This document shows positions 17,429-25,145 of a DNA stretch of 64,000 nt, piece by piece (the stretch's first letter is position 1; each line of letters begins with the position of its first letter). Below the pieces are notes generated by a model. That model worked only from the letters and a program-made list of their open reading frames with translations. It did not search any database and had not been told where the DNA came from. Source of the stretch: Brevibacillus_H sp041920465 (GTDB lineage Bacteria; Bacillota; Bacilli; Brevibacillales; Brevibacillaceae); contig JBHGXW010000067.1 of NCBI GenBank assembly GCA_041920465.1, forward strand, positions 1 to 64,000, in the 5' to 3' direction. Position numbers and translations under genes: made by a program.

Positions 17429-18529
17429 TTAGACGTTAAAACGGAAATGCATAACATCTCCATCCTGCACCACGTACTCTTTCCCTTCCAGACGGTACTT
17501 GCCTTTATCACGCGCCGCGCTTACAGATCCCGCTTCCACAAGATCATCGTACGCAACAACTTCGGCACGGATAAAACCACGTTCAAAGTCCGTGTGAATC
17601 ACACCGGCTGCTTGCGGAGCTTTGGTTCCTTTGCGGATCGTCCATGCCCGAACCTCTTGTACACCGGCAGTGAAGTAGGTAATTAGTCCAAGCAAGCTGT
17701 AAGCTGCTCGAATCAAGCGATCAAGCCCCGATTCCTGAAGACCTAACTCTTGCAGGAACATTTCCTTGTCTTCGCCTTCCAACTCGGCGATCTCCGATTC
17801 AACTTTCGCGCTGATCACAACTACTTCAGCACCTTCTTTGGCGGCGTGCTCCTTTACAGCTTGCACGTGTTTGTTATCGTCATAGTTGGCAATCTCTTCT
17901 TCGGCTACGTTGCACACATACAGCATTGGCTTAATGGTTAAGAGATGAAGATCGCGAACCAGTTTGCGCTCTTCTTCATCCAACTCAACGGAACGAGCCG
18001 CTTGACCTTCTTCAAAAGCAGCCCGAAGCTTCTCCAATACGTCCAGTTCTTGCTTCGCTTCCTTATCGCCTGCCTTTACTTTGCGTCCAATCCGTTCAAT
18101 ACGGCGGTTAACGGAATCAAGATCGGCAAACACAAGTTCCAAATTAATCGTTTCGATATCACTCAACGGGTCCACTTTGCCCGCTACGTGTGTAATGTTT
18201 TCGTCTTCGAAACAGCGAACCACCTGGGCAATCGCATCTACTTCACGAATATGGGACAGGAATTGGTTACCCAAACCTTCTCCCTTGCTGGCTCCTCGTA
18301 CAAGGCCGGCAATATCGACAAATTCAAAGGCGGTTGGAACCACTTTATTCGGCACGACAATCTCGGTCAGTTTATTCAAACGCGGATCTGGAACTTCTAC
18401 GATTCCAACGTTCGGATCAATTGTACAGAACGGATAGTTGGCAGACTCTGCGCCTGCCTGTGTTATCGCGTTAAATAATGTTGATTTCCCTACGTTAGGC
18501 AAACCAACGATCCCACAAGACATCCCCAT
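17429..18529 (-). CDS. ychF: YchF/Ola1 family redox-regulated ATPase
   Basis: A 366-aa OBG-type P-loop protein with G1 GLPNVGKST at about residue 9, the G3 DIAGLV motif and the NVAEEE region in place of the NKXD guanine signature, consistent with ATP preference. A coiled coil (about 130-200) and a C-terminal TGS domain (about 280-366) follow. AAGGAG 9 nt upstream supports the ATG at 18529. It lies upstream of rpsF but is separated from it by that operon's promoter. Confidence 0.95.
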   Translation of the reverse strand: MGMSCGIVGLPNVGKSTLFNAITQAGAESANYPFCTIDPNVGIVEVPDPRLNKLTEIVVPNKVVPTAFEFVDIAGLVRGASKGEGLGNQFLSHIREVDAIAQVVRCFEDENITHVAGKVDPLSDIETINLELVFADLDSVNRRIERIGRKVKAGDKEAKQELDVLEKLRAAFEEGQAARSVELDEEERKLVRDLHLLTIKPMLYVCNVAEEEIANYDDNKHVQAVKEHAAKEGAEVVVISAKVESEIAELEGEDKEMFLQELGLQESGLDRLIRAAYSLLGLITYFTAGVQEVRAWTIRKGTKAPQAAGVIHTDFERGFIRAEVVAYDDLVEAGSVSAARDKGKYRLEGKEYVVQDGDVMHFRFNV

Positions 18530-18617
18530 TTATATACACTCCTTAAACTCCGGCATTTAGATATTTAGACATCCTTTTTAGTATAAAGATTTGCTTACAA
18601 GATTACAATTGACAAAT

Positions 18618-18650
18618 CAAGCTCTTTCCTTTAGAGAGGAAAAGAGCTTG
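18618..18650 (-). terminator. Terminator after dctR
   Basis: A long inverted repeat (CAAGCTCTTTCC at 18618-18629 against GGAAAAGAGCTTG at 18638-18650, one bulge) lies about 18 nt beyond the dctR stop. The T tail is weak. Confidence 0.6.
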
Positions 18651-18667
18651 TCGGCTGCTTTTCTTTA

Positions 18668-19372
18668 TTATTTTGTATTTTGCTGTACCAAACGATAACG
18701 ATTTATCGGCCGCCCAATCCCACCGTATTGTACATACCGTGTCAGCTTGCCTTTTTTCTCAAGAAAATCGAGATAACGCCTGGCAGTCACTCTGGCAATC
18801 CCCACATGATCCGCAACCTCATCGGCGGAAAGAGACGTATTCCGTTCCATCATGTAGTAAATCACTTGCTTGAGAGTTAATGCGTTCAGCCCTTTGGGGA
18901 GTAATTCTTGCTCGTCTTCAGCAGGCAACTCGTTTCCCAATAAAATGCGATCAAGCTCAGACTGTGTAACCGTGCGATTCTCCTTAAATTGCTGGCGGTA
19001 ACTCCGGTAATTCTCCAACGCTTGCTTTATCCGCTCAAATTTGAATGGTTTAATGATGTAATCTACCGCCCCATTGCGGAGCACTTTTTGTATGGTCGGC
19101 ATATCCTTGGCAGCGGAAATAACCATGACGTCTACCGGGTACGCCTGATTGCGAATTTGCTTGAGCGTTTCAATTCCGTCCAAGAGAGGCATATAAATAT
19201 CCATGATGACCAAATCCGGATGCAGTTCCTTTAGCTTCTCCAATCCCTCATGTCCATTGTTGGCAATGCCTACTACCTGAAAATCACCCAATCTCTCAAC
19301 GAACTGTCGATTCACCTCTTGAACCATAGGATCATCTTCGATCAAAAGTACCGTAACCGCCTGATTGGTCAT
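18668..19372 (-). CDS. dctR: DctR response regulator for C4-dicarboxylates (CitB family)
   Basis: A 234-aa regulator. A receiver domain (IEDDP near residue 11; phosphoacceptor Asp in LVIMDIYMP near 57; Lys in YIIKPF near 107) is followed by a linker and a C-terminal helix-turn-helix (SADEVADHVGIARVTARRYLDFL). This is the CitB/DcuR/DctR architecture. It is adjacent to dctS (1-bp gap) and divergent from dctB, the dctB-dctS-dctR arrangement known from Bacillus, so it probably activates the dctP transporter gene. Confidence 0.92.
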   Translation of the reverse strand: MTNQAVTVLLIEDDPMVQEVNRQFVERLGDFQVVGIANNGHEGLEKLKELHPDLVIMDIYMPLLDGIETLKQIRNQAYPVDVMVISAAKDMPTIQKVLRNGAVDYIIKPFKFERIKQALENYRSYRQQFKENRTVTQSELDRILLGNELPAEDEQELLPKGLNALTLKQVIYYMMERNTSLSADEVADHVGIARVTARRYLDFLEKKGKLTRYVQYGGIGRPINRYRLVQQNTK

Positions 19373-19373
19373 C

Positions 19374-20966
19374 TTACTCTTTTCCTCCCTTCATCGGAAA
19401 CGTCAAAATAAAGCTGGTCCCCATCCCGGGAGCCGACTCACAGCGTAGATCACCATGGGCCTTCTCCACGATTTGTGAAACCAGATGCAGTCCAATTCCC
19501 CGATTCTCCCGTTGTTTGGTTGAAAAACCACGCTCCAGCATCCGCTGTTGAACCTCTTCACTCATGCCGCATCCATTGTCTTCTACCATGATGGATAAAA
19601 CTTCGTCATCCTGTTCGATACTTACATATACCTCTTTATCCTTTCGGTGTACCTGCTCCAAGGCATCAAACGCGTTCTCAATCAAATTTCCGATCAACAG
19701 CACGAAATCATGGTGATCCATCTGAACAGGAAACCGCTCAAGATTGCTTCTTCTGTCGATGGTGACCTTGATCCCCAGCTCTTTTCCACGGCTTACTTTG
19801 CTTAGCAATAAGCCGGATATGCTTTCATCGCGGATCCTGTCCGTTAAAAACGTCGTAATCTCCTTTTGCTGTTCCGTAATTTGAAACAGGTATTCCAAAG
19901 CTTTGTCGGAAGCTCCGAGTTGAAGCAGCCCCGCAATGGTATGAAGTTTATTCATATGCTCGTGATTTTGGACACGCAAGGCATCCACAAACGCCCGGAC
20001 ACCGGTTAGCTCTTCTGCCAATTTGGTTACCTCAGTGAGATCTTGGAAAACAGCGAGTGCGCCAATTGCTTGATTATTCACTTTAATGGGAATCCGGTTG
20101 GACATAATGATTGCATTGCCGACATTCAACTCTTGGTTATAAACAGGTTGCTGCAGCTCGAGGATTTCCGGCAAGCGCGTATCGGGAATCACCTCTCGAA
20201 TGTTACGCCCCAGTACATCCCCGCTAATACCGAAAATTTCTTTTGCTTTTTCATTAAATATGGTGATTCGCTCCTGATTATCGATGGCAATCACCCCTTC
20301 ATGCATGGCGTGAAAAGTTGCAGTCCGTTCACGCAAGATTCGGGCAATTTCATGAGGTTCCAGCTCAAACATTTGTTTCTTCATGTGCTTGGCCAACCGC
20401 CAGGAACCCCAAATACCGAACAGAGTGGAAAAGAAAAAGGTGATCAGGATATACTCCTTCTGATCCAGAAGAATTTGTTCAATACTGGGCAGAATATGCC
20501 CGGCCATAACAACGCCAATCTGTTGATGCTCCTCATTCATGATGGGTACGTATGCTCGAACAGCAGTGCCCAGATCGCCTCTAACCTTCGAGGTGTAGGT
20601 GTGCTCGGTAAAAGCCAAATCCGCATCCTTGTCGTTGTAAGCCTTGCCAATTCTCTCCTGAATTGGGTCGGACAGCCTCACTCTGCTCATATCCATGACG
20701 ACGATATAAGTAACATCATTGATAATGCGTAATCGCTTGGTGATGGAATTAATGGTTTTCCAGCCGTCCGGACTCCCGAGTGCTTGTTTGATCATGGAAA
20801 TTTCAGCCACATTCCTGGCGGTAATCAACAAACGTTGACCAACTTCCTCCTCTTTTAACCGAATGATGCTGCCCAACACAATAATACCGCCAATGATTAA
20901 CGAAAATAGAACAATACCAAACGACAACATTGTAATTTTCCAATGAATTTTGAGATTCTTAAACAG
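19374..20966 (-). CDS. dctS: DctS sensor histidine kinase for C4-dicarboxylates (CitA/DcuS family)
   Basis: This kinase of about 530 aa has TM1, an extracellular PDC/CitA sensor domain, TM2, a PAS domain (FHAMHEGVIAIDNQ), a short dimerisation region with the phosphoacceptor His in VQNHEHMNKLHTI, and an HATPase with N-box GNLIENAFDAL and RGIGLHLV. No ATG starts the family-like N-terminus KNLKIHWKIT. The only good ribosome binding site (AAAGGGAG, 20975-20982) is 8 nt before a CTG at 20966; a TTG at 21053 would give 559 aa but lacks a clear site. The start is therefore uncertain. Confidence 0.88.
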   Translation of the reverse strand: MFKNLKIHWKITMLSFGIVLFSLIIGGIIVLGSIIRLKEEEVGQRLLITARNVAEISMIKQALGSPDGWKTINSITKRLRIINDVTYIVVMDMSRVRLSDPIQERIGKAYNDKDADLAFTEHTYTSKVRGDLGTAVRAYVPIMNEEHQQIGVVMAGHILPSIEQILLDQKEYILITFFFSTLFGIWGSWRLAKHMKKQMFELEPHEIARILRERTATFHAMHEGVIAIDNQERITIFNEKAKEIFGISGDVLGRNIREVIPDTRLPEILELQQPVYNQELNVGNAIIMSNRIPIKVNNQAIGALAVFQDLTEVTKLAEELTGVRAFVDALRVQNHEHMNKLHTIAGLLQLGASDKALEYLFQITEQQKEITTFLTDRIRDESISGLLLSKVSRGKELGIKVTIDRRSNLERFPVQMDHHDFVLLIGNLIENAFDALEQVHRKDKEVYVSIEQDDEVLSIMVEDNGCGMSEEVQQRMLERGFSTKQRENRGIGLHLVSQIVEKAHGDLRCESAPGMGTSFILTFPMKGGKE

Positions 20967-21079
20967 AGGAATAGCTCCCTTTCCTGTAAAGATTAATGAG
21001 TGAAAGAATTTACGTTGTACTTGTATTGTGAAATAATAAAGGGAATTAATCAACTTTTCATAAACGGAGATCTGTGCAT

Positions 21080-22147
21080 ATGAGATCAGGTGTCGGGATC
21101 AGTTTTTTTATCCTTGCCATATTGATGACGGCCATTGTCGTTGGTTTCCAGTCAGAGTTGCTTTCATCCGACCTGCCGTATGACGATGAGCAAAAAGGGT
21201 TGGATCAACGCATTATCATTAAATTTAGTCACGTGGTTGCCGAAAACACCCCAAAAGGCTTGGCTGTTGATCGATTCGCCAACCTAGTCGCCGAAAAAAC
21301 AAACGGCAAGGTGGAGGTGCAGGTCTATCCTAACGGGATCCTGTATTCCGATAAGGACGAATTCCAGGCTCTAAGTCAGGGTAAAATTCAAATGATTGCC
21401 CCTGCCTACTCCAAAATCTCTACAATTATTCCAAGTTGGCTAGTTTTAGATTTGCCGTTTGCCTTTCCGAATCAACAGGCAGTAAATGAATCTTTGCAAG
21501 GAGATATCGGTAAGATTCTGTTTCAGACGCTTGAAGCCAAAAATATGAAAGGACTTGCTTTTTGGAGCAATGGATTTAAACAGGTCACAAGCAATCAGCG
21601 AAGACTGCTCACTCCCGAGGATTTCCGCGGTCAAAGATTTCGGATTATGCCCAGCAGAGTTCTTGAGGACCAATATAAATTACTGCATGCAGAACCCGTC
21701 GCCATCCCCTTTAATGAGGTCTATCGCAACATTGAACAAGGCACCGTTGACGGACAAGAAAACACCATCTCCAATATTTTCACGAAGCGATTATATCTTG
21801 GACAAAAATACATGACATTAAGCAATCACGGGTACCTTGGATATGCCGTTATCGTAAATAAATCATTCTGGGAAAAGCTGCCACCTGATATTCAAACCGT
21901 GCTGCTCGATGCCTTGCGCGAGACAACCAATTGGAACAACCAACTGGCAATCAGCATGAACGAAAAACAGCTGGACCAATTGCGCAATATGGGTGTGATT
22001 GAAATTGATCAACTAACCAATGAAGAGCGCCAGCAATGGATTCAAGCGACCGATCCGCTATATGACCAATACTCTGATATTATCGGGTATGGTTTGGTGC
22101 AAAAAATTAAACAGATTCGCTCCAAATACACATTTCCCAAATACTGA
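21080..22147 (+). CDS. dctB: DctB-type extracellular C4-dicarboxylate-binding protein (TRAP DctP family)
   Basis: A 355-aa exported solute-binding protein. An N-terminal hydrophobic signal/anchor (about 7-25) is followed by the TRAP-type fold with FSHVVAENTPKG, the conserved arginine in FRGQRFRIMPS that holds the carboxylate, and FNEVYRNIEQGTVDGQENT. No lipobox is seen. GGAGA 9 nt upstream selects the ATG at 21080. No TRAP membrane subunits are nearby, so as in Bacillus it probably feeds the DctS sensor rather than a TRAP transporter. It is divergent from dctS. Confidence 0.88.
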   Translation: MRSGVGISFFILAILMTAIVVGFQSELLSSDLPYDDEQKGLDQRIIIKFSHVVAENTPKGLAVDRFANLVAEKTNGKVEVQVYPNGILYSDKDEFQALSQGKIQMIAPAYSKISTIIPSWLVLDLPFAFPNQQAVNESLQGDIGKILFQTLEAKNMKGLAFWSNGFKQVTSNQRRLLTPEDFRGQRFRIMPSRVLEDQYKLLHAEPVAIPFNEVYRNIEQGTVDGQENTISNIFTKRLYLGQKYMTLSNHGYLGYAVIVNKSFWEKLPPDIQTVLLDALRETTNWNNQLAISMNEKQLDQLRNMGVIEIDQLTNEERQQWIQATDPLYDQYSDIIGYGLVQKIKQIRSKYTFPKY

Positions 22148-22174
22148 GCTTGGATGATCGGATCCAAGCTCTTT
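22146..22174 (+). terminator. Terminator after dctB
   Basis: GAGCTTGGAT (22146-22155) pairs with ATCCAAGCTC (22162-22171), a perfect 10-bp stem that starts on the stop codon and is followed by TTTCTTA. Confidence 0.7.
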
Positions 22175-22179
22175 CTTAT

Positions 22180-22263
22180 GACCAAAACGACCAAAAAGAA
22201 CAATATGACCATATTATTTCAAATTCTTCACACTAATTTTACAATGAGCCTAAAGCGCTTTCA
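22180..22263 (+). promoter_or_regulatory. dctP control region: direct repeats and a cre-like site
   Basis: Two tandem copies of GACCAAAA (22180-22187 and 22189-22196, 9-bp period) plus a third GACCA at 22207 form a plausible activator site for DctR. At 22250-22263 the sequence CTAAAGCGCTTTCA matches the CcpA cre consensus at 12 of 14 positions and lies about 25 nt before the ribosome binding site. Confidence 0.45.
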
Positions 22264-22300
22264 TTATTCAAAAAATTTTTATTAAAAGGAAGTGAAAAAG

Positions 22301-23584
22301 TTGAAGATTAACTTCAGAAACCTTACAGTTCAGGTTCTCACTGGTATTATCATCGGTATTTTGGTTGGTTACTTCTTCCCTAAATTCGGTGCAGAGCTAA
22401 AAGTATTGGCTGACGTTTTTATTAAAATGATTAAAATGGTTATTGGCCCGATTATCTTCTTCACAATTGTAAGCGGTATCGCAAATATGGGCGATATTAA
22501 AAAAGTAGGCCGAATCGGTGGAAAAGCGATCCTCTACTTCGAAATTGTTACAACCCTCGCTTTGGCAATTGGGATTGTAGTAGTAAGTCTGGTTCAACCT
22601 GGTGCAGGTATCGATATGAGCCACGTGAAAGGTGACATCACGAAATATACGAAAGCTGCCGAAGAAAGCAGCGGATTCGTTGATTTCCTTGTCAATATTG
22701 TCCCTGACAACGTAATCGCTGCGTTTGCTAAAGGAGAACTTCTCCCGATCCTGTTCTTTGCTGTCCTGTTCGGCTTCGCATTGGCGGCGATGGGCAAAAA
22801 CGGAAAACCTATTCTTCAATTATTCGACAAGTTTACCAACGTATTTTTCGGTATCGTAAACATGATTATGAAATTTTCCCCTATTGCCGCATTCGGGGCG
22901 ATGTCTTATACGATTGGTAAATTCGGGATTTCCTCTCTTTTCTCGCTCGGCAAACTGATGGGTTCCGTTTATGTTACAATGTTCCTGTTCATCTTTATTG
23001 TCTTGGGTTCTATTGCCAAGTTCTATGGCTTCAATATTTTCAGCTTCTTAAAATATATCAAGGACGAAATTTTGCTTGTTCTCGGTACATCTTCATCCGA
23101 GTCTGCTCTGCCACCGATCATGAAAAAGTTGGAGCGTTACGGTTGTTCGAAATCAGTTGTTGGTCTTGTCATTCCTACCGGTTACTCGTTTAACCTTGAT
23201 GGCACATCGATTTATCTGTCCATGGCAGCCATCTTCATTGCTCAGGCATACGGAATCGATTTATCTATCTGGCAGGAACTTACCCTCCTTGGAATTCTCA
23301 TGTTAACTTCCAAGGGGGCCGCAGGTGTTACCGGTTCCGGTTTCGTCACTCTGGCCGCGACTCTGGCAGCTTTCCCTATGATTCCGGTAGAAGGCATGGC
23401 GTTACTCCTTGGCGTTGACCGTTTCATGTCAGAAGCTCGTGCCATTACAAATCTGATTGGGAACAGCGTCGCGACAGTGGTTGTCGCTAAAATGGAAAAT
23501 GAATTTAACCCTAACTTTGTTGAAGCTGAGGAAATGTCTGAGACAGATGAAGAGATTAATGGAGTATCAACGGTAAATATCTAA
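22301..23584 (+). CDS. dctP: C4-dicarboxylate/proton (or sodium) symporter, DctA/DctP family
   Basis: A 427-aa member of the dicarboxylate/amino acid:cation symporter (DAACS) family. About eight membrane helices and two re-entrant loops are expected. The serine-rich loop LGTSSSESALPPIMKKLE, the GYSFNLDGTSIYL motif and the DRFMSEARAITNLIGNSVAT helix are the family signatures for substrate and cation binding. AGGAAG 8 nt upstream favours a TTG at 22301; a GTG at 22292 is too close. It stands at the end of the dctR-dctS/dctB locus and imports succinate, fumarate or malate. Confidence 0.93.
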   Translation: MKINFRNLTVQVLTGIIIGILVGYFFPKFGAELKVLADVFIKMIKMVIGPIIFFTIVSGIANMGDIKKVGRIGGKAILYFEIVTTLALAIGIVVVSLVQPGAGIDMSHVKGDITKYTKAAEESSGFVDFLVNIVPDNVIAAFAKGELLPILFFAVLFGFALAAMGKNGKPILQLFDKFTNVFFGIVNMIMKFSPIAAFGAMSYTIGKFGISSLFSLGKLMGSVYVTMFLFIFIVLGSIAKFYGFNIFSFLKYIKDEILLVLGTSSSESALPPIMKKLERYGCSKSVVGLVIPTGYSFNLDGTSIYLSMAAIFIAQAYGIDLSIWQELTLLGILMLTSKGAAGVTGSGFVTLAATLAAFPMIPVEGMALLLGVDRFMSEARAITNLIGNSVATVVVAKMENEFNPNFVEAEEMSETDEEINGVSTVNI

Positions 23585-23598
23585 CTTTTTCTGAAGAT

Positions 23599-23636
23599 AA
23601 AGAGTCCCTACGGCTGAATGGGACTCTTTTTTTAAT
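23599..23636 (+). terminator. Terminator after dctP
   Basis: AAAGAGTCCC (23599-23608) pairs perfectly with GGGACTCTTT (23620-23629), then a run of T follows. Confidence 0.9.
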
Positions 23637-23715
23637 ATTAGGACTATTTTCCTCGTTCTTGAATTTGAAATTCCACTCATTTATACTCATTTTGTCTATG
23701 CAAAAATTTCATATT

Positions 23716-23807
23716 AACCACGATAAAGGCAAACCCATTGAAAAATGGCGACGCAAAGCTACGGGTCTAAGGTCTATGACTATGACAGCCGGGTTACCGA
23801 ATGGCTT
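23716..23807 (+). ncRNA. Cyclic-di-GMP-I (GEMM-I) riboswitch aptamer
   Basis: The conserved core is visible in order: GGCAAACC (23728-23735), the P2 hairpin CCATT-GAAA-AATGG with a GNRA-type tetraloop, GCGACGCAAAGC (23748-23759), GGGTCTAAGG, and the 3' side GACAGCCGGGTTACCGAATGG. A P1 stem can form between AACCA (23716-23720) and TGGCTT (23802-23807). Known members bind c-di-GMP. It lies upstream of the ATP-grasp/chemoreceptor gene pair. Confidence 0.9.
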
Positions 23808-23842
23808 CCAAAGGATTTCTTTCTTACTGCTTTGGGTTTTTT

Positions 23843-23880
23843 AGCTATTCCATTCGGGATAGCTTTTTATTTTTGTTTTT
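23843..23880 (+). terminator. Riboswitch-controlled intrinsic terminator
   Basis: A 9-bp stem AGCTATTCC/GGGATAGCT (23843-23851, 23856-23864) with a 4-nt loop is followed by a long T-rich tail. CCATTCGG (23850-23857), spanning its loop and upper stem, is perfectly complementary to CCGAATGG (23797-23804) at the 3' end of the aptamer. Ligand binding would hold that strand in the aptamer and let the terminator form, so an OFF switch is inferred. A second possible hairpin (CCAAAG/CTTTGG, 23808-23835) lies between. Confidence 0.8.
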
Positions 23881-23928
23881 CATACTGATAGAATGTTCCA
23901 TTTAATTGTGAAAGGAGAGAGAGTATTT

Positions 23929-25104
23929 TTGATTATTCTAGATAAACCATACTGTTCCCCATTCCTGGCAAAAACCCTGGTAGAATCTCAAGTTCCCGTA
24001 GTAACTTTAGGCAATATATTCGTCCCGTTTGAAAACAACATGAATCGCATGACTCCTGGTGAATTATACAGTAAGCTTCAGGAGAAAGATGATTATCCTT
24101 TATTAGCTAACTCTGAAAATGCCTTTGTTCAATTGGAAAAACACCTTCCCGATTCCCCTCTCATCAAGAACATTTCCATCTTCAAAAATAAGGCATTGTT
24201 TCGCCGCTGGTTGAAACAGGTTTATCCCTCCTTCTTCTTCTTAGAAATTTCCAGCAACGATATAAGTCGAATCAAACCTAGTGAATTGCCTTTTCCGGTA
24301 ATTATTAAACCGGCGGTAGGTTATGCCAGCCTCGGCGTTCATCGAGTGGCTGACGAGAACGAATGGAACGCCATATGCAAACTGATAGAAACAGAAATTC
24401 AATTATCCAGCAGGATGTACCCCGATTCCGTATTTGATTCAAGCACATTTATTATTGAGGAATGGATCCAAGGCAGCGAGTATGCCGTCGATGCCTATTT
24501 TTCTGAAACCGGCGAACCCGTTGTATTGAATGTTTTTAAACGTATGTTTTTGAATGATGGAGATACATCGGATCGCATTTATTTCACAAGTAAGCAAGTT
24601 TTAGAGGAAGCTTTGCCAAGCATCCAATCTTTCCTTGATGTTGTTAAAGAAAAAGCAAACCTGACCAACTTCCCCATTCATATGGAAATCCGGATAAAGG
24701 ATAATAAAGAGCTGATTCCAATTGAAGTAAATCCTCTCCGTTTTGCCGGCATTGGGACAACAGAATTAGGGTTCCATGCTTATGGCATTAATCCATATGA
24801 ATCGTTCATTAAACAACACAAGCCGGATTGGAAGCAAATTATTTCCTCCATGGATGATGCAATCTACAGCTTCTTTTGTGCGGATATCCCTACTTCCATA
24901 GACCCTGACATGATTACCAGTATTGATCTTGATGAACTACAGAAGCATTTTCAGCATGTCCTTCACTCGTATGCACTTTTTCCGAAGGACCCTCGTACCT
25001 TCGCTGTTCTCTTCTATCGAAGCGAAAATCTGGAAGAAAACAAGAAGTTGCTTGAACTTGATTTAGCCCAATTTCTACATAGTCGTGATTTTGTTACAAC
25101 TTAA
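23929..25104 (+). CDS. ATP-grasp domain enzyme of unknown substrate, under c-di-GMP riboswitch control
   Basis: A 391-aa soluble protein. ATP-grasp hallmarks: Lys127 in FPVIIKPAVGYASLGV (glycine-rich ATP loop), the hinge FIIEEWIQGSEYAVDAY (about 174-190), and the metal ligands Glu253 in HMEIRI and Glu266/Asn268 in IEVNPLR. These predict ligation of a carboxylate to an amine or similar nucleophile via an acyl phosphate; the substrate is not predictable. The TTG at 23929 is chosen because AAAGGAGAG lies about 9 nt upstream; a longer in-frame ATG at 23893 overlaps the T-rich terminator tail's surroundings and lacks a site. Only 41 bp separate it from the chemoreceptor gene. Confidence 0.82.
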   Translation: MIILDKPYCSPFLAKTLVESQVPVVTLGNIFVPFENNMNRMTPGELYSKLQEKDDYPLLANSENAFVQLEKHLPDSPLIKNISIFKNKALFRRWLKQVYPSFFFLEISSNDISRIKPSELPFPVIIKPAVGYASLGVHRVADENEWNAICKLIETEIQLSSRMYPDSVFDSSTFIIEEWIQGSEYAVDAYFSETGEPVVLNVFKRMFLNDGDTSDRIYFTSKQVLEEALPSIQSFLDVVKEKANLTNFPIHMEIRIKDNKELIPIEVNPLRFAGIGTTELGFHAYGINPYESFIKQHKPDWKQIISSMDDAIYSFFCADIPTSIDPDMITSIDLDELQKHFQHVLHSYALFPKDPRTFAVLFYRSENLEENKKLLELDLAQFLHSRDFVTT

Positions 25105-25145
25105 AATTTCAAGATTATCCTGTAGTCGCTTAGGGGATGAATGAA

